Below, piece by piece: positions 54,645 through 63,825 of a DNA stretch of 64,000 bases. Source of the stretch: Paenibacillus sp. Soil787 (GTDB taxonomy: Bacteria; Bacillota; Bacilli; Paenibacillales; NBRC-103111); assembly GCF_001429545.1 (NCBI RefSeq), contig NZ_LMSP01000012.1, positions 266,555 to 330,554 of the forward strand, given 5' to 3'. Each line of letters begins with the position of its first letter. Position 1 is the first letter of the stretch. The translations under genes and the position numbers were made by a program. A model generated the notes under the pieces. The model had not been told where the DNA came from and made no database searches. It worked only from the letters and a program-made list of their open reading frames with translations.

Positions 54645-56674
54645 AAATTGACTACCCCCATACTCTGAATTTCAACGCTAGGCTCTAATTCGCTGTAGGA
54701 TAATACAGGTATATCTTGCAATGTTCTTTCAAGCAATTGTCTTAAATACATCCGAATCGTTGGCGAGGTTAAAATAACAGGCTGTTGTCCGGATTGTATC
54801 AATTTAGAAACTTGCTCGCTGACACGATGATAAATAATTTGTGACGAGGATGGGTCAAGTGCCAAGTAGCTTCCTTGGTCAGATTGCTGAACAGAATCGG
54901 CAATTTTCTTTTCCACAGAAGGACCAACCGTAATGACTTTTAGAGAATCACCTAAAGAAGTAAACTGTTGTGTAATTTGTCTAGATAGTGATTGTCTTAC
55001 ATATTCAGTCAGTATTTCTGGATCCTTTGTATAAGAGCCATAATCAGCTAGAGTCTCTAATATCGTTACCAAGTCACGTACAGAAATTTTCTCACGCAGT
55101 AACTTAGCCAATACCTTCTGTACATCCCCTACCGACAACACGGAAGGAATAAGATCATCAACAAGTGCTGGATAAGACTCACGTACATTCTCAATAAGTG
55201 CTTTCGTTTCTTGACGACCCAGAAGTTCATGTGTATGTTTCTTAATAATTTCGGTTAAATGTGTAGCCACTACAGAAGGAGGATCAACGACGGTATAGCC
55301 AGATAGCTCCGCTCTTTCTTTGGTCGCTTCATCTATCCATATAGCAGGCAATCCAAAGGCAGGCTCAGTCGTTTCTATACCTGCTATCGAATCATCATCT
55401 ATACCAGGACTCATGGCTAAGTAGTGATTAAGAAGTAGTTCGCCGCGTGCAACCGTATTGCCTTTTATTTTGATGATATACTCATTCGGCCGTAGTTGAA
55501 TGTTGTCACGAATACGAATTACGGGTACAACAACCCCAAGCTCAAGCGCACATTGTCGGCGAATCAAGATAATCCGATCTAGTAAATCTCCACCTTGTTG
55601 TGTATCAGCAAGAGGTATTAAACCATACCCGAATTCAAATTCAATGGGATCGACTTGTAACAAGGAAATGACACTTTCAGGGCTACGAACTTCCTCAATT
55701 TGCTGCTCCTCAACCAATTGTTCTTCTTTGATCGCTTCGCGCTCCAAATTCTTTTGCATTTTAAAAGCAGCGTAAATTAACAATCCGGCTATCGGGAATG
55801 TAGTGTACCAATGTATTGGTGTGAATAGGCTAAGCACCATAAGAGTACCTGCAACAATATAAAGAAGCTTAGGTTGTCCGGTTAACTGTTTAGTGATATC
55901 GTGGCCTAAATTTCCTTCTGATGATGCCCGTGTTACGATAATACCCGCAGCAGTTGAAATCAACAGGGCAGGAATTTGGCTGACAAGTCCATCACCAATG
56001 GTTAGGATCGAGAATGTTTCTATTGCTTTGGAAAAAGACATCCCTTTCATCGTCATCCCAATAATAAAGCCACCGATCAAATTGATGACAAGGATGATGA
56101 TGCCGGCAATGGCATCCCCTTTAACAAACTTACTTGCACCATCCATAGCTCCGTAGAAGTCAGCTTCTCGTTCAATCTTTTGTCTACGTTCACGAGCTTG
56201 GACCTCGTTGATTAAACCTGCATTCAAATCTGCGTCAATACTCATTTGTTTTCCCGGCATCGCATCGAGTGTAAATCTCGCTGCAACCTCGGCAACACGC
56301 TCAGAACCTTTGGTAATTACGATGAATTGTACCAAGACAAGGATGAGAAACACGACGAATCCCACGACGATATTGCCTTGAGCAACGAAAGAACCAAAAG
56401 TTCTGACCACGTCGCCTGCTTCTGCATGCGACAAAATGTTCCGCGTTGTGGAGACGTTTAACGCTAACCGAAACAGTGTCGTAATCAAAAGTAAAGAAGG
56501 GAAGATCGAGAACTGAAGAGCTTCTTTAGTATTCATAGCAACCAAAATAATCATTAAGGCAATCGATATATTAATAATTAATAGAAAATCCAGCAAAGGG
56601 ATTGGAACCGGTACAATCATCATTAATACAATACCGATAATACCTATAAGAACCAATAAATCCTTGATCTTCAT
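54641..56674 (-). CDS. flhA: Flagellar export gate protein FlhA
   Basis: This 677-residue protein has seven to eight membrane segments in the first 320 residues, with the conserved FHIPEP loop region (ITKGSERVAEVAARFTLDAMPGKQ in parts, then IDADLNAGLI), and a large cytoplasmic C-terminal domain that binds substrates and chaperones. Length is normal. It forms the export ring of the flagellar type III apparatus. ATG at 56674, 22 bp after flhB. Confidence 0.97.
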   Translation of the reverse strand: MKIKDLLVLIGIIGIVLMMIVPVPIPLLDFLLIINISIALMIILVAMNTKEALQFSIFPSLLLITTLFRLALNVSTTRNILSHAEAGDVVRTFGSFVAQGNIVVGFVVFLILVLVQFIVITKGSERVAEVAARFTLDAMPGKQMSIDADLNAGLINEVQARERRQKIEREADFYGAMDGASKFVKGDAIAGIIILVINLIGGFIIGMTMKGMSFSKAIETFSILTIGDGLVSQIPALLISTAAGIIVTRASSEGNLGHDITKQLTGQPKLLYIVAGTLMVLSLFTPIHWYTTFPIAGLLIYAAFKMQKNLEREAIKEEQLVEEQQIEEVRSPESVISLLQVDPIEFEFGYGLIPLADTQQGGDLLDRIILIRRQCALELGVVVPVIRIRDNIQLRPNEYIIKIKGNTVARGELLLNHYLAMSPGIDDDSIAGIETTEPAFGLPAIWIDEATKERAELSGYTVVDPPSVVATHLTEIIKKHTHELLGRQETKALIENVRESYPALVDDLIPSVLSVGDVQKVLAKLLREKISVRDLVTILETLADYGSYTKDPEILTEYVRQSLSRQITQQFTSLGDSLKVITVGPSVEKKIADSVQQSDQGSYLALDPSSSQIIYHRVSEQVSKLIQSGQQPVILTSPTIRMYLRQLLERTLQDIPVLSYSELEPSVEIQSMGVVNL

Positions 56675-56695
56675 CTGATTGTACCCCCCTCCTCA

Positions 56696-57790
56696 TTAGT
56701 TCGTTTTGCCCTTTACTTTATATACATAAGCCAATACTTCTGCGACAGCCTGGAACAGCTCAGCGGGAATAGAGTCACCAATTTCCACCTGTGCAAAGAT
56801 CGCTCGAGCAAGCGGTTTATTTTCCATTGTCATAATACCGTTTTTCTTCGCAACTTCTTTAATCTTTAAAGCAACGTAATCCGCGCCCTTAGCAATAACA
56901 GTCGGGGCTTGCATATTGTTCGAATCATATTTCAAAGCAACGGCAAAGTGGGTTGGATTGGTAATAATTACATCTGCTTTGGGAACCTCTTGCATCATGC
57001 GCTGCATGGCCATTTGACGCTGCTTCGCACGGATCTTACCTTTAATAAGTGGATCCCCTTCACTCTTCTTATACTCATCTTTAATATCCTGTTTGGACAT
57101 TTTGAGACTTTTCTCATATTCATACTTTTGATAAATGAAATCAAAAATGGCAAGGACAATTAATATCGCTCCAATTTTGATCCCTAGTTTTAGCGTGACG
57201 GAGGCAATAAATGAAAATGTACTCTCCAGTGGAGCATGCCCAAGGCCTAGTAGTTTAGCTTTTTCACCCATTAATGTCGTGTACACGACATAGCCAATAA
57301 TCAACATCTTCATTGTCGACTTAAGAAAATCCATGACGGTTCGTAGCGAAAAAATGCGTTTGAAACCCTCGATCGGATTGATTTTGTTAAACTTCATCAT
57401 CAGGGGATCGCCGATGAACATAAAGCCAATTTGGGCATAATTTCCAATAAAAGCTACTAAAACAACAAGGATAAAAATGGGAGCTAAGATGGTTAACCCT
57501 TGTTGGACTAAATCTACGAATAATACTTGAACGTTTGCGGCTGTAATGTCCATCGTCAGTTGATTCTCATAGACGTTGCGAAAAATGTTTACCATCTTCT
57601 CTTTCATATATCCACCGAACATGAGGAACGATAGAAATGAAAAGAGTAATATCAATGCCGCAGGTAAGTCCATGCTCTTCGCAACTTGGCCCTTTTTACG
57701 AGCATCTTGCCTTTTCTTTGCTGTAGCAGATTCCGTCTTTTCCCCAGCAAACCATTGTAAATCGAGCTTCAATCGAAATGTTTGGGACAC
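56696..57790 (-). CDS. flhB: Flagellar export switch protein FlhB
   Basis: This 364-residue protein has a charged N-terminus (LDLQWFAGEKTESATAKK), four membrane segments (about 40-215) and the autocleavage site NPTH at 278-281. The cleaved C-terminal part switches export from hook to filament proteins. GTG at 57790 follows GGAGGTAA. It lies 11 bp after fliR. Confidence 0.97.
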   Translation of the reverse strand: MSQTFRLKLDLQWFAGEKTESATAKKRQDARKKGQVAKSMDLPAALILLFSFLSFLMFGGYMKEKMVNIFRNVYENQLTMDITAANVQVLFVDLVQQGLTILAPIFILVVLVAFIGNYAQIGFMFIGDPLMMKFNKINPIEGFKRIFSLRTVMDFLKSTMKMLIIGYVVYTTLMGEKAKLLGLGHAPLESTFSFIASVTLKLGIKIGAILIVLAIFDFIYQKYEYEKSLKMSKQDIKDEYKKSEGDPLIKGKIRAKQRQMAMQRMMQEVPKADVIITNPTHFAVALKYDSNNMQAPTVIAKGADYVALKIKEVAKKNGIMTMENKPLARAIFAQVEIGDSIPAELFQAVAEVLAYVYKVKGKTN

Positions 57791-57800
57791 GGCTTACCTC

Positions 57801-58601
57801 CTACTTAGGTGATGGTTGCTGTGTTCCGCTAATCAGTTGAAGCAACTTCTCCATGTAATCAAAAATCGTTGCAAATAAATGTTGAAATTGAGATATTAAT
57901 TCCGGGAAAAGGATGACTAGCAGAAAAAAACCAAGAATCATTTTCAGAGGTGCGCCGATAACGAAAATATTGAATTGCGGAGCAACCCTCGTTAAGAGTC
58001 CTAATCCTAAATCTGTCAAAAAAAGGGCTGCTATAATAGGAGCAGCGAGTTGGAACGAGAGATAAAACATTTTGGATAGCGATTGAAACAAGAAATTCGA
58101 AATTTGTCCATCATAGATGCGTGCGAACAGTTGATTGTCCAGCGGTATCCAGCGGTAGCTGTCAATAATCGCTCTGATCAAAAAATGGTGCCCATCAAAA
58201 GAAAGAAAAAGCAGCACGGCAATCATATATTTAAGGTTACCTAACATTGGGGTTGAGGCCCCTGTTAGAGGATCAATTACACTCGCCATACTGAAGCCAA
58301 TTTGCATATCCATAAAAGAGCCGGCAATCTGGACAACTGTAAAAAAGATATAAGCGAGAAAACCAAGTAAAACGCCAACAAGCATTTCACGAATGATCAA
58401 TAGAAGGTATTCACCGTCCATGGGAAAGGGTTTACCCAACCCCATAGTCGCAAAAATGATGAATGAGATGAATACAGAAAGACCGATTTTGAACATCATC
58501 GGAACATTTCTAGAAGAGAGAATAGGAACTACGACAAAGAACGATGTAATTCGACAAAAAATAAGCAGAAAGATAGGAATAGCTTGAAAAAAGTATGTCA
58601 T
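57801..58601 (-). CDS. fliR: Flagellar export protein FliR
   Basis: About 266 residues with six membrane segments, including RITSFFVVVPILSSRNVP and MDMQIGFSMASVIDP. It forms the export gate core with FliP and FliQ. The ATG at 58601 is chosen since the protein then lines up with Bacillus FliR and GGATAGG lies about 11 bp upstream; a GTG at 58610 is too near that site. Confidence 0.93.
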   Translation of the reverse strand: MTYFFQAIPIFLLIFCRITSFFVVVPILSSRNVPMMFKIGLSVFISFIIFATMGLGKPFPMDGEYLLLIIREMLVGVLLGFLAYIFFTVVQIAGSFMDMQIGFSMASVIDPLTGASTPMLGNLKYMIAVLLFLSFDGHHFLIRAIIDSYRWIPLDNQLFARIYDGQISNFLFQSLSKMFYLSFQLAAPIIAALFLTDLGLGLLTRVAPQFNIFVIGAPLKMILGFFLLVILFPELISQFQHLFATIFDYMEKLLQLISGTQQPSPK

Positions 58602-58613
58602 ATCGCTCACAAC

Positions 58614-58883
58614 CTATCCAACGAATTTGTAAAGGTTGTTGAGTAAATTAAAAGTAAAGTCAACCAGTGTATTCATGATCCAAGGTCCAAATATTAAGAT
58701 AGACAGCAGAACCGCAACAATTTTGGGAACAAACGCTAAGGTTTGTTCTTGAATCTGTGTCGTTGCTTGAAAAATGCTTATGATCAGACCAACGACAAGC
58801 CCCATAATAAGCATGGGTGCACTTGCTTTAAGCACAGTATAAACAGCCTCACCGGCAATCCGAATTACAAATTCCGAGCCCAT
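58614..58883 (-). CDS. fliQ: Flagellar export protein FliQ
   Basis: This 89-residue protein has two membrane helices (APMLIMGLVVGLIISIFQAT and IVAVLLSILIFGPW) joined by a loop with TQIQEQTLAFVPK, the standard FliQ pattern. It is part of the FliPQR gate. ATG at 58883 follows GGAGG-like sequence, 26 bp after fliP. Confidence 0.96.
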   Translation of the reverse strand: MGSEFVIRIAGEAVYTVLKASAPMLIMGLVVGLIISIFQATTQIQEQTLAFVPKIVAVLLSILIFGPWIMNTLVDFTFNLLNNLYKFVG

Positions 58884-58908
58884 TTAGAAACCTCCGATAT
58901 CTTGATCC

Positions 58909-59682
58909 TTAACCATAGCTTAGGAGTAATGATCTCACCACAAGATACCAACCATCTACAAGTATGAAAAGTAGAATTTTAAAAGGGAGTGAAATCATAA
59001 CAGGCGGTAACATCATCATTCCCATTGCCATTAAGGTACTGGATACAACCATATCTATGACCAGAAACGGGATGAAAATCATGAACCCCATCTGGAAAGC
59101 TGATTTCAGTTCACTTATTGCGTATGCCGGAACTAATGAAGTAATCGGTATATCTTCTACGCCTGTAGGTGCCTTAGCTTTGGTATAATCTAAGAACAAC
59201 TTTAGATCCTTCTGACGAGTATGTTTGAACATAAACTTCTTCATTGGTAAGGATGCTTTCTCAAAAGCCTGGGTCTGATTAATCTCACCCTTCATATAAG
59301 GCTGCAGAGCAGTCTGATTAACCTCCCCCAATGTTGGAGACATAATAAAAAAGGTTAAAAACAGAGCTAGTCCGATTAAAACCTGATTAGGCGGCATCTG
59401 CTGGGTTCCAAGTGATGTTCGAACGAAACCAAGCACGATGACAATTCTTGTGAAACTAGTCATTAAAATAAGAAAAGATGGCGCAAGACTTAAAACGGTT
59501 AATAAGAGCAGTAAGGTTACTGTGTTAGAAGATCCAGCAGCAGTGCCACTAGTCCCAATATTCACATTTAACCCAGGGATCGGATTGTTTGGATCTGTTT
59601 CAGCAGCAGAAGCTGTCAGTGATAAGAGGAACACTGAAATCATTACAATCAGAAGCGTAAGAACTAATTTATTTCTTTTCAT
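58909..59682 (-). CDS. fliP: Flagellar export protein FliP
   Basis: This 257-residue protein has a cleavable signal peptide (KRNKLVLTLLIVMISVFLLS, then TASAAE), a short extracytoplasmic linker, and the FliP domain with MTSFTRIVIVLGFVRTSLG and QMPPNQVLIGLALFLTFF. Its ATG overlaps the fliO/fliZ stop by 4 bp. It forms the pentameric export pore. Confidence 0.97.
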   Translation of the reverse strand: MKRNKLVLTLLIVMISVFLLSLTASAAETDPNNPIPGLNVNIGTSGTAAGSSNTVTLLLLLTVLSLAPSFLILMTSFTRIVIVLGFVRTSLGTQQMPPNQVLIGLALFLTFFIMSPTLGEVNQTALQPYMKGEINQTQAFEKASLPMKKFMFKHTRQKDLKLFLDYTKAKAPTGVEDIPITSLVPAYAISELKSAFQMGFMIFIPFLVIDMVVSSTLMAMGMMMLPPVMISLPFKILLFILVDGWYLVVRSLLLSYG

Positions 59683-60308
59683 TCATCATTCAACCGATCT
59701 GTATGTTTTTGATCAGAAAGCCATTCGTGAGCATCTTTATTACGGTTTGATACTCGCTGCAGCCTATCGTGAAATACTTGTTGAAAGGATGAAGTGATTT
59801 CTACTTCTTCCTCGATCTCTTTCTTTCTAACAGGAAGCTTGCTTATCCACTTACTTATTGCTCCAAAGCCTACGCGATCATCCTGAGATGAAGTAAGCAA
59901 TTCCGAGATATACGCAACTTCATCGGCGTCATTGATCTTATCCAACAATTGAATGTTCTCACCGACGCCAACCACGAAGAGCGAATGACCAATTTCCACA
60001 ATCTGAATAGATTTGTTTTGTCCGAGGGGAACCCCACCTAAAGAACGTATTGAGTTCCCGAACATAGTACCTTTATTTTTCTTAGCTATGTACTTTATAA
60101 GTACAAAGAATAAGAGAATAATTAATACGAGAAAGAATATGACCTTAACAATCATGCCAAACGAACTAAATGTGTCGGTGGCCGGAAATTCCGATGTTGG
60201 AAGACCTTGTCCCGGCTCTGTTTCAGCAAAGCTCATGGATTTGGTATATAACAATGCGACTAAGCTTATTATTACAGTAATCAGTCGTTTCGATTGGAGT
60301 CTTCTCAT
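59679..60308 (-). CDS. fliZ: Flagellar biosynthesis protein FliO/FliZ
   Basis: About 209 residues: an N-terminal signal-like segment (LITVIISLVALLYTKSMSFAE), a second membrane span (SFGMIVKVIFFLVLIILLFFV in parts, about 50-72), then a cytoplasmic FliO domain with LGGVPLGQNKSIQIVEIG and VVGVGENIQLL. It helps assemble FliP. The ATG at 60308 is used, AAAGGG being 8 bp upstream; a GTG at 60314 is too close. Confidence 0.92.
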   Translation of the reverse strand: MRRLQSKRLITVIISLVALLYTKSMSFAETEPGQGLPTSEFPATDTFSSFGMIVKVIFFLVLIILLFFVLIKYIAKKNKGTMFGNSIRSLGGVPLGQNKSIQIVEIGHSLFVVGVGENIQLLDKINDADEVAYISELLTSSQDDRVGFGAISKWISKLPVRKKEIEEEVEITSSFQQVFHDRLQRVSNRNKDAHEWLSDQKHTDRLNDE

Positions 60309-60356
60309 AGTCACAACCCTTTCGGTTTATGTAAGACTCAACCGAGCGTTGACGGT

Positions 60357-60719
60357 TTAACCTAGAGTCTTTTTAATTGCTTCGATAACACGGTCTGCTT
60401 GAAATGGTTTCACGATAAAGTCTTTTGCCCCTGCTTGAATAGCGTCAATAACCATGGCTTGCTGCCCCATTGCGGAACACATAATGACCTTTGCAGTAGG
60501 TTCGATTTTTTTAATTTCTTTCAATGCTTGAATACCGTCCATCTCAGGCATCGTAATATCCATAGTAATTAAATCTGGTTTCAATTCCTTGTATTTTTCG
60601 ATAGCTTGAGCACCATCATTCGCTTCTCCACAAACCTCATACCCATTTTTAGATAAAATATCGCGAATCATCATTCTCATAAATGCAGCATCATCAACAA
60701 TAAGAATACGGTTAGCCAT
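60357..60719 (-). CDS. cheY: Chemotaxis response regulator CheY
   Basis: This 120-residue single receiver domain has DDAAFMRMM (acidic pair near 8-9), phospho-acceptor Asp in LITMDITMPEMDG (about 54), the Ser/Thr position in MCSAMGQQ, and the Lys of IVKPFQ. Phospho-CheY binds FliM and FliY. It lies between fliY and fliZ, as in Bacillus. Confidence 0.97.
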   Translation of the reverse strand: MANRILIVDDAAFMRMMIRDILSKNGYEVCGEANDGAQAIEKYKELKPDLITMDITMPEMDGIQALKEIKKIEPTAKVIMCSAMGQQAMVIDAIQAGAKDFIVKPFQADRVIEAIKKTLG

Positions 60720-60743
60720 GAGTAAAATCCCCCTAAATTTAAA

Positions 60744-62033
60744 TTATTGTAACTTTTGAATTCGTTCCCATTGGTTTACAATGTCAGTAACACGAACCCC
60801 AAAATTTTCATCAATAACGACAACTTCGCCTTTGGCAATCAACTTATTATTTACTAAGATATCTACAGGCTCACCTGCCAGCTTATCCAATTCAATGATC
60901 GATCCCTGGGAAAGTTCTAAGATGTCTTTAATTACCTTGTGCGTTCTGCCTAATTCTACCGTCACCTTAAGAGGTATATCCAGTAATAAATTAAGGTTTG
61001 TATCATCAGCCTGTCCCAACGAACCCGATTGTAAATTCCCAAATTGTACGGGTTGAACATTTACATTCCGATTCGGCATCCCACTATAAGCTGCCGGAGG
61101 CTGCTGATACATGGGTTGCTGTGGCGGGTACATCGGCTGTTGAGGTGGATACATCGGCTGCCCCATTGGTGGCTGTTGATACATCGGTTGTTCATACATT
61201 GGCTGCTGTTGTTGGTACATAGGCTGCTCGTAAATGGGACTTGGAGCTGCTATAGGCGGCGTATGAGCTTCCTGTGTAGGTACTTGTGATGGTGCTGCAG
61301 GGGCAGGTGCTTGAGCCGCAGGCGCAGCCTCCATTGAAGAGTCAGAATCTCCACCCATGAGAATCGATACCATTTCTTTGGCGAATGGAACAGGTAATAA
61401 TTGCATGATGTTAGAATCAATAAGATCGCCAATGGTAAGTCGGAACGATATCTTTATAAATACGTCCTCGTCCGGTAGATTTCCTTCTCCTTTCGACAAA
61501 TTTAATATGTCGATTCCTGGTGGAGAGATATTGACAAATCGATTAAAGATAGTAGACATGGACGTAGCAGAAGATCCCATCATCTGATTCATGGCTTCTT
61601 GTACAGCACTGATGTGAATCTCACTAAGATTTTCATCACCGCCAGTACCATCACCGCCCATCATTAAATCAGCAATGACTTGAGCATCACGTGTTTTAAT
61701 GACAAGTAGATTAATACCGTCAAAACCATCAACATAATTCACATGAACGGCTACATGAGGTTTTGGAAACTGCTCTCCCAATTCTTCTTTACCAATAATA
61801 GAAACCTTTGGTGTCGTTATGTCTACTTTCTTTCCAAGCAATGTCGAAAGTGCTGTGGCTGCACTACCGAAAGTGATATTACCAATTTCACCAAGTGCAT
61901 CCTGTTCTAGGGGAGATAAATAGTCTTCAACTATAGGAGGCCCGTTAAAAGAAGTGGCTGAACTATCGTCCGAAGACTGTCTCAACAATGCATCGATCTC
62001 TTCCTGGGACAAATAATCTCTGTTATTCGTCAT
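60744..62033 (-). CDS. fliY: Flagellar switch protein and CheY-P phosphatase FliY
   Basis: This 429-residue protein has an N-terminal CheY-P binding motif (LSQEEIDALLRQ), a CheC-like domain with two intact phosphatase sites (ALGEIGNITFGSA, E/N near 49-52, and VQEAMNQMMGSSA, near 146-149), a Pro/Gln/Met/Tyr repeat linker (about 232-320), and a C-terminal FliN domain (LLDIPLKVTVELGRTHKVI onwards). It is part of the C-ring and removes phosphate from CheY. The start overlaps the fliM stop by 11 bp. Confidence 0.97.
   Translation of the reverse strand: MTNNRDYLSQEEIDALLRQSSDDSSATSFNGPPIVEDYLSPLEQDALGEIGNITFGSAATALSTLLGKKVDITTPKVSIIGKEELGEQFPKPHVAVHVNYVDGFDGINLLVIKTRDAQVIADLMMGGDGTGGDENLSEIHISAVQEAMNQMMGSSATSMSTIFNRFVNISPPGIDILNLSKGEGNLPDEDVFIKISFRLTIGDLIDSNIMQLLPVPFAKEMVSILMGGDSDSSMEAAPAAQAPAPAAPSQVPTQEAHTPPIAAPSPIYEQPMYQQQQPMYEQPMYQQPPMGQPMYPPQQPMYPPQQPMYQQPPAAYSGMPNRNVNVQPVQFGNLQSGSLGQADDTNLNLLLDIPLKVTVELGRTHKVIKDILELSQGSIIELDKLAGEPVDILVNNKLIAKGEVVVIDENFGVRVTDIVNQWERIQKLQ
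61107..61223 (-). repeat. PMYQQ-type repeats in the FliY linker
   Basis: Residues 271-309 carry six PMY units with Gln/Pro spacers (PMYQQ, PMYEQ, PMYPPQQ twice). The DNA is a degenerate short repeat of about 21 bp. Confidence 0.85.
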
Positions 62034-63021
62034 AATCTTCTTCTCCTTCGTTTACGATTTCTGTAATTTGTACAGCCATCTTCCCTTTTAAGGTACCGGG
62101 GCTTCCGAGATATTTCAGCTTCTCGCCCACTTTGACTTGAAGCGAATCTTCGACGGATTTATGCAGCGGGATTACATCGCCAGCCGTTAAGCCAAGAAAA
62201 TCACGTATGGAAATTTCAGACGATCCCAATTCTGCAATGAGTGGCAGCTTGGTTTTTTCCAAGCGCGATTGAAGTGCTTCCACTTCTTCAGGTGCTCTCG
62301 TCTTCTTCTGGGAGACAAACCAATGATGCACAGAAAGTCGAGGCATAATGGGTTCGATGACAACATGAGGGATACACAAGTTGATCATCCCTGTTGTATC
62401 ACCGATTTTGGTGCTAAGTGATATTAATGCAATGGTTTCATTGGGTGAAACAATCTGCATGAACTGCGGATTTGTTTCAAGTGCCTCTAAACGAGGTTGA
62501 ATATCAATGATAGTCTTCCACGCCTCTTGTAAACTATCGAATGCTCTGCTAAAAATACGTTCCATCACAATCGTTTCAATCTCAGTTAAAGCATTAATTT
62601 TGGTTGGGGTCGTGCCTGCACCGCCCAACAAACGGTCCAACATAGCAAATGCGACATTGGGATGAACCTCAAGCACCATTCGACCCTCTAAAGGCTCCGC
62701 TTCAAAGATGTTCAAAATGGTCATTTTCGGGATCGAACGAATAAATTCGTCATAGGGCAGTTGTTCAACCTGGACAACACTGATCTGTACGAACGTACGG
62801 AGCTGGGCAGAAAAATACGTTGTTAAAAATCGTGCAAAGTTTTCGTGAATCCGGGTTAAGCTACGAATATGATCCTTTGAGAAACGTACGGCTCTCTTAA
62901 AGTCATAGGCCCTTACCTTCTTCTGCGTTTCCTCTTTTTTAAGTTCATCCGCATCCATTTCGCCTGAGGACAGAGCAGCTAGCAAGGCATCGATCTCATT
63001 TTGCGATAGAACATCAACCAT
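62023..63021 (-). CDS. fliM: Flagellar motor switch protein FliM
   Basis: About 332 residues: an N-terminal CheY-P binding motif (VDVLSQNEIDALLAAL), the middle CheC-like domain without phosphatase residues (RIHENFARFLTTY, MLDRLLGGAG) and a C-terminal SpoA domain (SIRDFLGLTAGDVIPLHK). It is the C-ring switch protein. The ATG at 63021 is chosen because a complete AAAGGAGGTGA lies 5 bp upstream; a GTG at 63030 is inside this site. Confidence 0.97.
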   Translation of the reverse strand: MVDVLSQNEIDALLAALSSGEMDADELKKEETQKKVRAYDFKRAVRFSKDHIRSLTRIHENFARFLTTYFSAQLRTFVQISVVQVEQLPYDEFIRSIPKMTILNIFEAEPLEGRMVLEVHPNVAFAMLDRLLGGAGTTPTKINALTEIETIVMERIFSRAFDSLQEAWKTIIDIQPRLEALETNPQFMQIVSPNETIALISLSTKIGDTTGMINLCIPHVVIEPIMPRLSVHHWFVSQKKTRAPEEVEALQSRLEKTKLPLIAELGSSEISIRDFLGLTAGDVIPLHKSVEDSLQVKVGEKLKYLGSPGTLKGKMAVQITEIVNEGEEDYDE

Positions 63022-63056
63022 TCGAGTCACCTCCTTTAAGCAAAATCAACAGCGAG

Positions 63057-63542
63057 TTATTGAAGTACTTTATCGGTTATCCATATTTGCTTGATTTTAC
63101 CCTCATGCAGCAAGGGGTTAAGCTTGTTCATTAACGTAGAAGTTAATCCATCTGAACCTTTACTGCCTTCAATTTGTTCCTTTGTCAAATCCCCTAACGC
63201 CTGTACAATTGTGCCTTTAACAGCAGATTCTAGTAAATTATCAAATTCCGCTTTAGTCTTCGAATTCTCTAACTCAAAAGCCAAGCTGATTTTAATGAAA
63301 TTCTGACTGCCAGATAAGTTGGTCAAAATATCTTTAATAATCGCTGTGTTTCCCTTTACAGCCTCAGCCGATGGTGCTTTCGTTGGCTTCACACTTGCAA
63401 CAGCTTCCTGAGCTTTCACTGTAGGGTCTTTGGATTGATTGTTTTTCTCCATAAAGTTCCACAAAACAAAGGCAGCTGTCAAAATCAGAGTAATTGCAAT
63501 TAGTATGGAGACAATGAGTATAAAAATTTTGTTCTTAAACAC
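63057..63542 (-). CDS. fliL: Flagellar basal body-associated protein FliL
   Basis: This 161-residue protein has a single N-terminal membrane anchor (KIFILIVSILIAITLILTAA in parts), a linker, and the FliL domain with KISLAFELENSKTKAEF. It supports stator and motor function. It starts with GTG directly after the flbD stop, with GGAGGG 7 bp upstream. Confidence 0.93.
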   Translation of the reverse strand: MFKNKIFILIVSILIAITLILTAAFVLWNFMEKNNQSKDPTVKAQEAVASVKPTKAPSAEAVKGNTAIIKDILTNLSGSQNFIKISLAFELENSKTKAEFDNLLESAVKGTIVQALGDLTKEQIEGSKGSDGLTSTLMNKLNPLLHEGKIKQIWITDKVLQ

Positions 63543-63764
63543 TTACGAACCCTCCGCATCCCTGGACTTTATTGTCGCTCGTACTGAGCCAATCTCCTGC
63601 ATGTAGGTCCGCACTAAGCTTACCACAACCTCTGCCTTTTCGAGTACTGTGATTTTCTTACCTGTCGTCAACGTGATCATTGTGTCTGGCGTCTCTTCAA
63701 TAAGTTCGATCAGTATGGCATTCAAGATAATGGCTTTACCGTTTAAACGAGTGAGAGAAATCAT
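63543..63764 (-). CDS. flbD: FlbD family flagellar protein
   Basis: This 73-residue protein shows the short FlbD/YlzI pattern: ISLTRLNGKAIILNAILIELIEETPDTMITLTTGKKI in parts, then EVVVSLVRTYMQEIG. It sits between the hook-protein gene and fliL, as in other Bacilli. Role is unknown. The ATG follows AGGAGGAG. Confidence 0.92.
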   Translation of the reverse strand: MISLTRLNGKAIILNAILIELIEETPDTMITLTTGKKITVLEKAEVVVSLVRTYMQEIGSVRATIKSRDAEGS

Positions 63765-63787
63765 GTTTCTCCTCCTGTATCAGGATA

Positions 63788-63806
63788 AGGGGAGACTAGC
63801 TCCCCT
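63788..63806 (-). other. Small stem-loop between the hook-protein gene and flbD
   Basis: A 7-bp stem AGGGGAG/CTCCCCT (63788-63794 with 63800-63806) with a 5-nt loop. There is no T-run after it, so it is more likely a processing or stabilising element than a terminator. Confidence 0.4.
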
Positions 63807-63825
63807 CTTTCACATCAACTTAAAA

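Noticed and set aside
61044-61289. Plus-strand frames with HRLLVHRL-type repeats over fliY
   Set aside because: They are the reverse complement of the PMYQQ repeat DNA; no start signal or independent coding evidence.
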